Origin: a virus
Direction: 5' to 3' (one strand)
IMG/VR virus record: IMGVR_UViG_3300004457_000002
Span: 1-43,970 of that record
Length of the DNA: 43,970 bases
Shown: piece after piece, positions 33,162 to 39,965 of the stretch
Layout of the letters: each line of letters starts with the position of its first letter
Numbering within the stretch: position 1 is the stretch's first letter
The notes under the pieces: model-generated
Told to the model about the DNA's origin: nothing
Database searches by the model: none
What the model saw: only the letters and a program-made list of their open reading frames with translations
Program-made: the position numbers and the translations under genes

Positions 33162-33385
33162 CTACAATTCGTACTCTTTGGGTTTTTCGTAGGCGGCTAT
33201 TGTCTTGATTACATCCCCACTTGCTTGTGCCTGAATCGCTGCGTTAATATCTTGACGCATAAACTCAGCAGCGAATTTCCCAGCGCCGCCAGGAATTTGC
33301 AAATATTCATCCCGAATCTTTCCGACTCGTTCAATCTGCCAGGGTAGAGCATCGCCTAAATTGTTTGGTTCTTGGTTGTTTTCAT
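33162..33385 (-). pseudogene. Small phage protein with frameshifted or unusual start
   Basis: The coding frame (… DALPWQIERVGKIRDEYLQI, ending AAYEKPKEYEL) is clearly protein-like, about 74 residues, but has no in-frame ATG near its beginning. The nearest ATG (33383-33385) is one base out of phase and would need one more A in the run ATGAAAAC to read MKNNQEPNNLGDALPW. Either a one-base deletion, a homopolymer sequencing error, a -1 slip, or a non-ATG start in the frame that continues from the upstream RNA ligase stop. Function unknown. Confidence 0.5.
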
Positions 33386-33396
33386 CACTTCCTATT

Positions 33397-33415
33397 TTGC
33401 GGATGATAAATTAAA
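33397..33415. repeat. 19-bp direct repeat flanking RNA ligase gene, copy 1
   Basis: TTGCGGATGATAAATTAAA occurs here, at the RNA ligase stop, and again at 34133-34151, just before its start. The similarity continues imperfectly to a following ATG in both copies. Confidence 0.75.
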
Positions 33416-34121
33416 TTAATCCTGATTCATTCCAAACATCTTGCCCTAAATACTTGCCCGTCTCAAAATCAGGCCGAACATACTTTGCGAGAAAGTCAAC
33501 TTTCCCTTTGCGTTCGACTCGGTAAATTAAGCCCTCTGGTTTTTCAAGGCACTGCGCAGAATATGTAAATTTTGAGTCTTCTAAAATCCTCCACGCCTGA
33601 TCTATGTGAATTGCTCCACCCATAAACAACATCCTTGGGAAAGAAACACGATCAATCCCAATAAATCGACCAACTACTTCTTTGTAAGGCATTCGCTCCA
33701 TGCATCGCATTAGGTCAAACCAAATAACCGGATTGTTAGCATCTATTCGATATTTTAATCCATGTGCCATTAACATCAACTCGCCACAAAGTCGTTCACC
33801 GTCTTGAAGGGTTTCGACAAACAAATCTTGATTGTCTTTCACCCACTTTGCGAAAATGTGGTGCATCTCATGTGGTGATGTTTCCGCTAAATATCCCGGC
33901 CTGGTCAACGCGACAATTTGCCCATTGATTTTTGCCACCGCCACATTAGAACCGTCGAACTTTTCTTGAACAATGATAACGTCGTGCTTGTCGCGGGTTT
34001 TGACTGTGCAAATATCGTGTTGACCTTGTGGCACCGTGTGATCACCCTCGCCAACCTTTGAGCCGATCAGGTGCGGAATTGAACCGTATGCTTTTTGGCC
34101 TAGTGGCTTTTCTGGTTTCAT
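33411..34121 (-). CDS. ATP-dependent RNA ligase family protein
   Basis: 236 residues. The nucleotidyltransferase motif I is EKFDGSNV with the adenylated lysine at residue 54 (K-x-DG-x-N). Motif III-like and IV-like elements follow (IWFDLMR; PEGLIYRVERKGKVDFLAKY with motif V Lys). The N-terminal YGSIPHLIGSKVGEGDH is shared by RNA ligases of the Rnl2/DRB0094-like group. It probably joins or caps RNA 5'-phosphate ends, for example in repair of host-cleaved tRNA. It is bordered by 19-bp direct repeats, suggesting cassette insertion. ATGA overlap with the lipoprotein gene. Confidence 0.85.
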   Translation of the reverse strand: MKPEKPLGQKAYGSIPHLIGSKVGEGDHTVPQGQHDICTVKTRDKHDVIIVQEKFDGSNVAVAKINGQIVALTRPGYLAETSPHEMHHIFAKWVKDNQDLFVETLQDGERLCGELMLMAHGLKYRIDANNPVIWFDLMRCMERMPYKEVVGRFIGIDRVSFPRMLFMGGAIHIDQAWRILEDSKFTYSAQCLEKPEGLIYRVERKGKVDFLAKYVRPDFETGKYLGQDVWNESGLI

Positions 34122-34363
34122 TTTCTTCTATCTTGCGGATGATAAATTAAAACCCGTTCATTCTTCAAGCTATCGCAGTTAACACAAACCGCGTTCATCG
34201 ACCTGTAACTATTCGCCACCAAGTAACACAACCCCGTGCGGGCATTCTTGACGTAGATACCGTTTTCAAGATAAACCAAACATTCTCGCTCATACATGCG
34301 GGCAATCCATGTAGTTGAACAGGATTGAAGTAAGAAAGTAAAAATCAGGATTGCGTATTTCAT
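34118..34363 (-). CDS. Small lipoprotein, possible o-spanin
   Basis: 81 residues. MKYAILIFTFLLQSCSTTW is a lipoprotein signal with lipobox LQSC (Cys15). Further Cys residues occur in the mature part (ECLVYLEN; GLCYL; VCVNCDS). It overlaps the upstream gene, a membrane protein with an exposed soluble part, by 4 nt. An inner-membrane protein followed by an overlapping lipoprotein is the layout of i-/o-spanin pairs, but coiled-coil and proline-rich hallmarks are weak. Confidence 0.55.
   Translation of the reverse strand: MKYAILIFTFLLQSCSTTWIARMYERECLVYLENGIYVKNARTGLCYLVANSYRSMNAVCVNCDSLKNERVLIYHPQDRRK
34133..34151. repeat. 19-bp direct repeat flanking RNA ligase gene, copy 2
   Basis: Identical to 33397-33415. 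Here it encodes the end of the lipoprotein (LIYHPQ). The other copy is non-coding or out of frame, which suggests this copy is the original. Confidence 0.75.
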
Positions 34364-34632
34364 CCTACGATATTGAAATCAGATTCAATCTCCCAGTCGG
34401 TATAAACTCGCTGGTTTTTCTGTTCATCGGTTCTAGGCAACACTATTTTGGGTGCTTTCGGGTTGAAACCTTCGATTTCTTTATCCCAAATCTGCTTTGG
34501 TTGTGGCGCACTCACTACCGCTTTCGGCTTACTCTGCTCAAGTGCGGCAATTCGGGCAGCGTGGTTATTTGAAGCAACCCACAGGCGATAAAGCCAGTAA
34601 GATTGCAAGGCGGCAAAAGTAAAGAGAATCAT
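34360..34632 (-). CDS. Membrane-anchored small protein, possible i-spanin
   Basis: 90 residues. N-terminal hydrophobic segment (MILFTFAALQSYWLYRLWVA) then a helical, coiled-coil-like stretch (NNHAARIAALEQSKPK) and a Pro-rich soluble tail (APQPKQIWDKEIEGFNPKAP). Overlaps both neighbours by 4 nt. The topology and pairing with a lipoprotein suggest an inner-membrane spanin. However, it is at the start of the leftward arm, away from the holin-like gene. Confidence 0.5.
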   Translation of the reverse strand: MILFTFAALQSYWLYRLWVASNNHAARIAALEQSKPKAVVSAPQPKQIWDKEIEGFNPKAPKIVLPRTDEQKNQRVYTDWEIESDFNIVG

Positions 34633-34877
34633 ATCCTAAAGTATTTTTCGATGAAAGCCGAGTTAATAAACCCAGTGTAAAACCGACCCTCGCTATCCTC
34701 ACCTTCAACCTCACCCGCCATTTTGGAAAGTTCCTCCCACCCATCCAGCAAGGTGTTAATTGCCTGGTTTGCAGTGGTGTTAACGCCACTACGGGTTTGC
34801 AGTTGCGCGATTAGCTTTAGTAAGCGCGTATGGGTTGCCTCATTTAAGGCGATACTTTTCTTTTTGATTAGATCCAT
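34629..34877 (-). CDS. Ribbon-helix-helix-like DNA-binding protein
   Basis: 82 residues. KKKSIALNEATHTRLLKLIA followed by AQLQTRSGVNTTANQAINTL is a plausible ribbon-helix-helix pattern: a short strand (SIALNE), helix A and helix B after a turn. The acidic tail EVEGEDSEGRF would be outside the fold. First gene of the leftward arm, behind a promoter and a leader terminator, which is a typical place for an early regulator. Confidence 0.6.
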   Translation of the reverse strand: MDLIKKKSIALNEATHTRLLKLIAQLQTRSGVNTTANQAINTLLDGWEELSKMAGEVEGEDSEGRFYTGFINSAFIEKYFRI

Positions 34878-34885
34878 TTTGAACT

Positions 34886-34910
34886 TTTAAAAACCGGGCG
34901 CATAACCCGG
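34886..34910 (-). terminator. Leader terminator of the leftward arm
   Basis: CCGGG-TTATGCG-CCCGG followed by TTTTT on the minus strand, 9-13 nt before the ATG at 34877. A terminator placed before the first gene implies attenuation or antitermination. The loop has no obvious complement in the leader. Confidence 0.65.
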
Positions 34911-34948
34911 CTGAATAGGTAGTATGAAAAAACTGTAACTCTGCAAAA

Positions 34949-34956
34949 CAAAGATA
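34949..34956 (-). promoter_or_regulatory. -7 element of the leftward promoter
   Basis: TATCTTTG on the minus strand matches TAnnTTTG; no good TTTG is seen at -33, where the DNA is A/T-rich. Transcripts would begin near 34942 with a GCAGAGT-AC-TTTTTTCAT segment that is also found at the start of the rightward transcript. Confidence 0.55.
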
Positions 34957-34996
34957 CACACTATTTTTATATTTTTTATAGTTTTATCGTAAAAAG

Positions 34997-35028
34997 TTTG
35001 CGGGTTTGAAAAATAGGTTGTAGATTTG
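34997..35028 (+). promoter_or_regulatory. Rightward consensus promoter 1
   Basis: TTTG (34997-35000), 20 nt, TAGATTTG (35021-35028): perfect consensus. It is divergent from the leftward promoter; between them is an A/T-rich 40-bp stretch. Expected transcript start near 35035. Confidence 0.75.
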
Positions 35029-35034
35029 TATCAC

Positions 35035-35098
35035 TAGCAGAGTACTTTTTTTCATGAGAAGATGTTGTTTGGTTCCCGGTATTGAGCCGGGTTTTTTT
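35035..35098 (+). ncRNA. Short leader or small RNA ending in terminator
   Basis: From promoter 1 to the terminator CCCGG-TATTGAG-CCGGG-T7 (35075-35098) is about 64 nt without a convincing open frame. It starts with GCAGAGTAC-TTTTTTTCAT, shared with the leftward leader. It could be a small RNA or an attenuated leader requiring antitermination. Confidence 0.55.
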
Positions 35099-35127
35099 GA
35101 AAGAAGCGGGAAAGCTCGTTTAAATAT

Positions 35128-35236
35128 GGGGACGCAGTTAATTCTGGTGAGACTAGTTAATCATCGGAGGCGAAACAGCCGGATTGTATACCCGGTGTCT
35201 AGTACTATTGCAGGTTCGAGTCCTGTCCGTACCCAC
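35128..35236 (+). tRNA. Degenerate tRNA-like sequence
   Basis: The 3' part holds a textbook T-arm, GCAGG-TTCGAGT-CCTGT, followed by CCGTACCCACA. The 5' part, GGGGACG then AGTT-AATTCTGGTGA-GACT, looks like an acceptor strand and D-arm with the GG pair in the loop. Acceptor pairing GGGGACG/CGTACCC has one mismatch and a 1-nt offset. A CCGG/CCGG hairpin with loop ATTGTATAC could be an anticodon arm (GTA, Tyr), but about 24 nt too many separate it from the D-arm. A remnant tRNA, a tRNA mimic or an attachment-site core are all possible; a functional tRNA is doubtful. Confidence 0.4.
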
Positions 35237-35242
35237 AAATCA

Positions 35243-35300
35243 GGCCACAGAGGGGTAATTGCCGGAGAATTGAGTCAACGGATTTACCCCGATGTAGGCC
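35243..35300 (+). other. Nested inverted repeat in control region
   Basis: GGCC (35243) with GGCC (35297), GGGGTAA (35252-35258) with TTACCCC (35284-35290), and an inner CCG/CGG pair can form a three-tier stem. It is non-coding. It could be part of the tRNA-like transcript, a protein-binding site or a replication-origin element. The rest of 34878-35473 holds only the promoters, terminators and leaders listed separately. Confidence 0.45.
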
Positions 35301-35308
35301 GGGAAGAA

Positions 35309-35338
35309 TTGATTTTTTGATTTTATTTTGTATCTTTG
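35309..35338 (+). promoter_or_regulatory. Rightward promoter 2 (replication genes)
   Basis: TTG (35309-35311), 19 nt of T-rich spacer, TATCTTTG (35331-35338). Close to the consensus and immediately upstream of the second kissing-loop leader. Confidence 0.7.
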
Positions 35339-35342
35339 CAGT

Positions 35343-35446
35343 AAATACGATTGGACGTGGAACCCCTACCGTATTTTCTTTATGGGATTATAGTTACAAG
35401 AATGCCTGTCGGTTCCACAACTTTAGACGGGCATTTTCTTTTTTTG
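35343..35446 (+). ncRNA. Structured leader with kissing-loop terminator (attenuator)
   Basis: First hairpin AAATACG/CGTATTT (35343-35349, 35370-35376) with a 20-nt loop containing GTGGAACC (35357-35364). Terminator hairpin AATGCCTGTC/GACGGGCATT (35401-35410, 35426-35435), one G-U pair, then TTTTCTTTTTTT. Its loop begins with GGTTCCAC (35411-35418), the exact complement of GTGGAACC. The T-tract ends 28 nt before the ATG at 35474. Same plan as the leader at 18.54-18.63 kb but with unrelated sequence. Confidence 0.65.
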
Positions 35447-35473
35447 TACTTTCGTAACTTAACCATAAAGACA

Positions 35474-36472
35474 ATGAAACAAGTTTTAAAAGCACTTCAC
35501 CAGCGGCCTATCGCTGTTTATCCAATCTACATTGATTTAACAGGTTCAATTTCCGGGGGCTTACTCCTTTCGCAACTGCTATATTGGCTTGAAAAAGTAG
35601 ACCGGGAAATCTGGAAAACGGATGCCGAGATAATGGCAGAAACGCGGTTAACTCAAACTGAATTTAGAAACGCCAAAAAAGCTATATCTGCCTTGCCTTT
35701 CGTTTCTGTAACTAAACGAGGCATACCCCCTAAGACTTTTTATGCTGTTGATTGGGATGGATTAGCTAATGAAATAGACTCTCTCATTTCGTCGGTTACC
35801 TACAAAATGGATCGTAGGTTACCTACGAATAAAAGGGGAGGTAACCTACCAAATGTACGGTCGGTAACCAACGGCGTAATACATAGACTACATTCAGAGA
35901 ATACAACAAAGATTACTTTTGAACCTCAAAATGAAATTGAAGGAAATGATTTGCTTGTAACAACGATTGATGAAGTAGACGAAACAGAGGTTAAGGTTAT
36001 AGAAATCATTCCTTCAATACAAGAACAAACCCCACCCCTCAATTCCGCAACACCCCCCGCCCCAAAGAAAGCGAAGCGAGAACCAAAATACATCTACCCC
36101 CCCACCCAGGAGGAATTGGTTCCACTGTTCTATGCGAAATTCCAAGAAAAGAAACGCGACCACTCAAATATTATCGACTGCTGGAATTGGTCAAACATGG
36201 AAGCGGAAAAGTTCTTTTTGCATTGGGAGCGTAAAGGATGGACTATTCAGAAGCTAGGCAATGCGATCGCAACATGGGTGAACGGCTCGATCACATTTGG
36301 TACTGTCACCAAACCCTGCCCTATCCAGTACAAGAACAACCCCGCGAACGCACAACCAGCGGCGCAACCTACCAACCTGCACGTAGAAACCAGACTTCCA
36401 GAACAAGACAAAGCAGCCCGCAAAGCTATGTTTGCAGCGGCTAAGGCGGAGTTAAACCAAATTGGAGCATGA
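35474..36472 (+). CDS. Replication initiator, wHTH replisome-organiser type
   Basis: 332 residues from the ATG at 35474 (the frame extends upstream only through the terminator). The N-terminal domain reads KALHQRPIAVYPIYIDLTGS followed by LLLSQLLYWLEK and IWKTDAEIMAETRLTQTEFR, the winged-helix pattern of phage replication proteins that bind the origin. A Pro/Thr/Glu-rich linker (about 165-225) leads to a C-terminal helical domain (about 245-290, WNWSNMEAEKFFLHWERKGW) as in helicase-loader partners. First gene of the replication operon, next to the structured control region, with attenuated expression. Confidence 0.75.
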   Translation: MKQVLKALHQRPIAVYPIYIDLTGSISGGLLLSQLLYWLEKVDREIWKTDAEIMAETRLTQTEFRNAKKAISALPFVSVTKRGIPPKTFYAVDWDGLANEIDSLISSVTYKMDRRLPTNKRGGNLPNVRSVTNGVIHRLHSENTTKITFEPQNEIEGNDLLVTTIDEVDETEVKVIEIIPSIQEQTPPLNSATPPAPKKAKREPKYIYPPTQEELVPLFYAKFQEKKRDHSNIIDCWNWSNMEAEKFFLHWERKGWTIQKLGNAIATWVNGSITFGTVTKPCPIQYKNNPANAQPAAQPTNLHVETRLPEQDKAARKAMFAAAKAELNQIGA

Positions 36473-36801
36473 ACCACGACCAATTTGCAGCAGCCGTAAA
36501 AGCCTTGCATGCTCCCGCTGAACGTCAAAAGATATTAGCCGATGCGATGGGCGAAAAGTACGGCGCGCATTCAAAGCAATACAAAGATGAATTTGCAAAG
36601 TACTGTCGAATTATGCTTTCGATTGTCCCACAGGAATGGGAAATATGGTGCGAGTACTGTATTTTCTTGTTTGCAAACGGAGTTGAGCAAAAAGGAAAGG
36701 CCGCTATTTTAAAGAACATTATTGATATGTCAACTGATATGGCGGAAGAAAAAAAACCAGCATGGCGCAAAGTGTACACTACAATCAAATCATTACCATG
36801 A
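36469..36801 (+). CDS. Small helical protein between initiator and helicase
   Basis: 110 residues, all helical (AAVKALHAPAERQKILADAM; FAKYCRIMLSIVPQEWEIWC). ATGA overlaps on both sides tie it to the initiator and the DnaB-type helicase. A helicase-loader or replication accessory role is suggested by place only. Confidence 0.65.
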   Translation: MNHDQFAAAVKALHAPAERQKILADAMGEKYGAHSKQYKDEFAKYCRIMLSIVPQEWEIWCEYCIFLFANGVEQKGKAAILKNIIDMSTDMAEEKKPAWRKVYTTIKSLP

Positions 36802-38150
36802 AAAAGTCAAAAAAAACTACTATCCACGTCGAAGCCTCAATTGTCGGAACGCTTTTTTCATGGCCTGATGGGTTTGAAAAGGCATCTTTACACCTTAAAC
36901 CAGAAATGTTTACACATTTTAGGTCATGTTATGAATGGATGTGTAAACAGTTTGACGAGCAACGCAGTTGGGATATTCAGATTTGCGCCGCAAAATTTGG
37001 GGATATTACCGATCTCATTGTAGCAAGCGAACCCGAAACGCTTTTTTCAGCAATCGCTTTTTTAACCGAGGAATATAACCGGGAACAAGATATTTCATCT
37101 TATTACGGAGCTATTGGCATGCTGGAAGGTCACGACGTAGGTGAAGTAAGACAGTACGTAATGTCCCGTATCACCGATAACCCCGCTCCTATTGAAGATG
37201 AACGTCGTAGAGGTGATAAGATCAAAGAGGCACTTGATAGCATTGAAGACATGGACAACGGCGTTCCGGTTAGCATTGAGGATTGGAATGAGAAGTTAGG
37301 CGGGTTCAAGGGGTCAGAGCTTACTTTTTTAGGCGGTCGCCCTGGAACCGGAAAAACCCGCCAGGCTATTTCGTTGCTGCTGGATTTGGCGAAGCAAGGA
37401 ACACCAACACTTTTTGTTTCTATCGAAATGCCCGAAAGGAAGGTATATTTGGAATGCGTTTCGATAATGACGGGCATCGATAAATACCGGATGATGCGCG
37501 GCGGGTTAGAATTGCATGAGGTTAGAGAATGCACACAGGCCGGAATTGAGCTTTCAAAGCTTCCGTTTTACATCCTAGATTACAGACAAGCAACAAACAA
37601 ATGGACGATGATAAGCCGGGTTGTACGGCGCTACAAGAGAGATTTTGGAGTGAAAGTGTTTGGCCTGGACTATATCCAGATCATCCACAGTGGGATTGAT
37701 AAGATCGACAACGGCAATATTTTGCACCGATTAACCCGCGTTTCAAACGATCTCTTCATGTTTTGCAACGCTACTGAACTAGATTGCATTGCTTGCGCTC
37801 AGTTAGGCCGTCAGGTAGAAAGCAAGCCAATGAAACGCCCTACCAGTATGTCGGATTTGAAAGAGGCTGGAGCATTTGAACAGGATGCGGATAAGGTTGT
37901 AAACCTTTGGCGGCCTACCTCCTGCGGAGTTGAACGAGATGAGGAAGGCCGTGAATATAAGAAAAGCGAAACGGAGTGGATTATTGTGAAGAACCGCCGC
38001 TTTGACATTATAGGATCGTTTTGGACTGGAAGAGAGGTACAACCCGCATCTAACCAGTTCCCTGTAAAGTCAGAGCAGCCACACGTAGCACCACTACAAG
38101 AACCGATCCAGGCAGACAACCGGAATTTTGAAGGGGTGTTGCCGTTCTAA
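36798..38150 (+). CDS. dnaB: Replicative DNA helicase, DnaB type
   Basis: 450 residues from the ATG at 36798, inside the previous stop (CCATGA). The N-terminal helical domain (EASIVGTLFSWPDGFEKASL) is followed by a RecA-fold domain with Walker A GGRPGTGKTRQA (about 187-198), Walker B VFGLDYIQIIH, and the DnaB motif SMSDLKEAGAFEQDADKVVN near residues 350-370. Acts as the hexameric fork helicase of phage replication. C-terminal tail is Pro/Gln-rich and probably disordered. Confidence 0.92.
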   Translation: MKKSKKTTIHVEASIVGTLFSWPDGFEKASLHLKPEMFTHFRSCYEWMCKQFDEQRSWDIQICAAKFGDITDLIVASEPETLFSAIAFLTEEYNREQDISSYYGAIGMLEGHDVGEVRQYVMSRITDNPAPIEDERRRGDKIKEALDSIEDMDNGVPVSIEDWNEKLGGFKGSELTFLGGRPGTGKTRQAISLLLDLAKQGTPTLFVSIEMPERKVYLECVSIMTGIDKYRMMRGGLELHEVRECTQAGIELSKLPFYILDYRQATNKWTMISRVVRRYKRDFGVKVFGLDYIQIIHSGIDKIDNGNILHRLTRVSNDLFMFCNATELDCIACAQLGRQVESKPMKRPTSMSDLKEAGAFEQDADKVVNLWRPTSCGVERDEEGREYKKSETEWIIVKNRRFDIIGSFWTGREVQPASNQFPVKSEQPHVAPLQEPIQADNRNFEGVLPF

Positions 38151-38199
38151 AATACCATGTTTTGGGTATTTATAGTGTGAAAAAGTAGGCGTAAATTGC
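38151..38199 (+). promoter_or_regulatory. Element-type promoter, site D
   Basis: AATACCATGTTTTGGGTATT (38151-38170), 21 nt, then TAAATTGC (38192-38199). The 20-mer is identical to site A. It begins right after the helicase stop codon. Confidence 0.65.
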
Positions 38200-38224
38200 A
38201 TCATCATTTAAAACAACAAACGAC

Positions 38225-38575
38225 ATGAATATCTCAATCATCGACTACTCACTTTCCGACCTGGTTGCTGTTGTTTCTACTGACAGCGCAAGACCAGAAC
38301 CAAATACATTTAGCTTTAATTTTACCTGCGAAGACGTAGCGGTTGCTGCCATTGAATTGGGTATTATTGGGCAACCGTATGATATGAATGGGTGTAAAGC
38401 TGGACAAGAATTTCGCATTGGCTACCAAATGGCGGGTGAACGCGGTGAAACTCAGTATTTTGATTACAAGACAATGATTTGGTGGATTTCAGGCGAAGAC
38501 CGCGAAGTCATTGTTTTAAATCTGGCAATGCAACAGCCAGAAATTAGCAATCAGATTTTAGCTGAATTGATTTAA
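38225..38575 (+). CDS. Orphan protein under element-type promoter D
   Basis: 116 residues, acidic, not recognised. Starts NISIIDYSLSDLVAVVSTDS and continues with NTFSFNFTCEDVAVAAIELG; short alpha/beta fold likely. The start context is aacaaacgacATG. Its promoter element shows it belongs to the same transcription class as the genes at 2979, 27955 and 31391, which have no visible sequence relation to it. Confidence 0.65.
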   Translation: MNISIIDYSLSDLVAVVSTDSARPEPNTFSFNFTCEDVAVAAIELGIIGQPYDMNGCKAGQEFRIGYQMAGERGETQYFDYKTMIWWISGEDREVIVLNLAMQQPEISNQILAELI

Positions 38576-38598
38576 TCACATTCTGAAAAACTTAAACC

Positions 38599-39066
38599 AT
38601 GGCAAAGACCCACTGGAAAAAACTACACAACCCGGACTACCTGGGTGCTTACTCGCTTGATACTCCGACTATGGTGGTTGAAATCAAAAGGGTTGAGAAA
38701 AAAGAAATCATTGGATCGGAAGGCAAAAAAGATGAGGCCATTGTGGCTCAACTTATTGGCCAAAAACCAATGATTTTAAATGCAACGAATTGTAAAACAA
38801 TCGCCAGCCTTTACGGCAACTACATCGAGGATTGGGCTGGCAAGCAGATTACGTTGTTTATCGCAAACGTGAAGGCTTACGGTACTACTGTCGAAGCGTT
38901 ACGGGTTGAGTCAAAAGTTCCAAAATCTGGATTGCCTGAGCTTACCCCGTCACATCCAAAATGGAACGATGCAAAGTCCTCTATACAAAACGGGTTTACC
39001 GTTGAACAAATCCGGGTAAAATATCAAGTTTCACCCGAAAACGAGAAACTGCTATGTTCAAAATAA
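38599..39066 (+). CDS. Recombination/replication accessory protein
   Basis: 155 residues. The start AKTHWKKLHNPDYLGAYSLD and the phrase KPMILNATNCKTIASLYGNY followed by IEDWAGKQITLFI occur in phage proteins encoded next to YqaJ-type exonucleases; the core looks like an OB-like fold. An ssDNA-annealing or ssDNA-binding partner of the exonuclease is plausible. It overlaps the exonuclease start by 13 nt. The family's biochemistry is not known to me. Confidence 0.6.
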   Translation: MAKTHWKKLHNPDYLGAYSLDTPTMVVEIKRVEKKEIIGSEGKKDEAIVAQLIGQKPMILNATNCKTIASLYGNYIEDWAGKQITLFIANVKAYGTTVEALRVESKVPKSGLPELTPSHPKWNDAKSSIQNGFTVEQIRVKYQVSPENEKLLCSK

Positions 39067-39710
39067 GATCCTCTTCAATTGGGCATATTATGGCCTACCC
39101 TGATAAACCAGAACTTCCAAAAGGTGCGGAAACGCACCTAAGGAACTGGTCAAAATCAAAACTTTATAGCCGATCAAAAGAGATTGGCTCAAAGTATCTC
39201 ACAAAGGGCAATAAAGTCGAAGAACAGGCAATTGACTTGCTTGCTGAATACATGGGCGAAGGATTTTTATTCAAAAATGAAGAGCATTTTGAAGACGATC
39301 ACATCACCGGAATGCCTGACGTTTTGCGCTCAGATCGAGTGATAGAAATCAAATCGCCGTGGGACTGGTCAACTTTCCCAGCATTTGAGCAGAAAATACC
39401 CGAATCGAACTACTGGTGGCAATGCCAAGGCTACATGGCCTTAACTGGAAAGGATTTTGCACAATTGTGCTATGTTCTTTGCGATACCCCTGAGGAACAA
39501 ATACAGAAAGAGGCGAAATGGAAAGCTTACGAACTTGGTTGCGATATTGACGATATTATCGAACAGATTGAGCAGTCGATGACGTATTCAGATATCCAGC
39601 TTGAAAGTAGGATTAAGATATTTGATATCAATCGAGACGAAAAAGCAATTGAGAGCATACGCAGACGGGTTGAATCCTGCCGGGTATTTTTATCTCAATT
39701 GCAATATTAA
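39054..39710 (+). CDS. YqaJ-like (lambda-exonuclease family) PD-(D/E)XK nuclease
   Basis: 218 residues. Conserved elements: GNKVEEQAIDLL (an acidic helix), ITGMPDVLRSDRVIEIKSPW with the D and E-x-K active-site residues, and YWWQCQGYMALTG with the Gln-containing motif of this family. These are typical of YqaJ/lambda-exo enzymes, which resect dsDNA for annealing-type recombination. Likely partner: the preceding 155-aa protein. Confidence 0.8.
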   Translation: MFKIRSSSIGHIMAYPDKPELPKGAETHLRNWSKSKLYSRSKEIGSKYLTKGNKVEEQAIDLLAEYMGEGFLFKNEEHFEDDHITGMPDVLRSDRVIEIKSPWDWSTFPAFEQKIPESNYWWQCQGYMALTGKDFAQLCYVLCDTPEEQIQKEAKWKAYELGCDIDDIIEQIEQSMTYSDIQLESRIKIFDINRDEKAIESIRRRVESCRVFLSQLQY

Positions 39711-39729
39711 GCTAATCAGTCGTTTGTTT

Positions 39730-39758
39730 CCCCGGTGGTCACGGCTGCCGGGGTTTTT
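39730..39758 (+). terminator. Intrinsic terminator after exonuclease gene
   Basis: CCCCGG (39730-39735) and CCGGGG (39748-39753), then T5. Located 12 nt before the next ATG; the loop has no obvious complement upstream, so it appears to be an ordinary terminator. Confidence 0.75.
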
Positions 39759-39770
39759 AAAACTTAAACA

Positions 39771-39965
39771 ATGGAACAGTTAAAAAGCAACTTAAAGCAA
39801 AGCCTGCTTGAAAACCTAGCAGATTGGTTGAACAGCGAGTATGTTCGTTTTGAAATCAACTTTTGCAATCTTGAAGAAAGCGATGAATGCCACTTAAAAA
39901 TGTGTGACGCTGCTTTTAATGAACTTGTAAAAGATTTGTTTCACCCTGAAAAACAAGAACAATGA
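39771..39965 (+). CDS. Small acidic protein
   Basis: 64 residues, helical, Leu/Glu-rich (SNLKQSLLENLADWLNSEYV) with two Cys residues. Not recognised. Stop overlaps the next ATG (ATGA). Confidence 0.6.
   Translation: MEQLKSNLKQSLLENLADWLNSEYVRFEINFCNLEESDECHLKMCDAAFNELVKDLFHPEKQEQ

Noticed and set aside
35054-35320. 88-codon open frame across the control region
   Set aside because: It runs through a terminator, the tRNA-like sequence and a nested inverted repeat, has unusual composition (Arg, Ser, Cys) and starts in a terminated leader; the RNA features explain the sequence better.
39730-39758. Third kissing-loop attenuator before the 64-aa gene
   Set aside because: The terminator is close to the ATG, but no complement of its loop occurs in the upstream region and no promoter precedes it.
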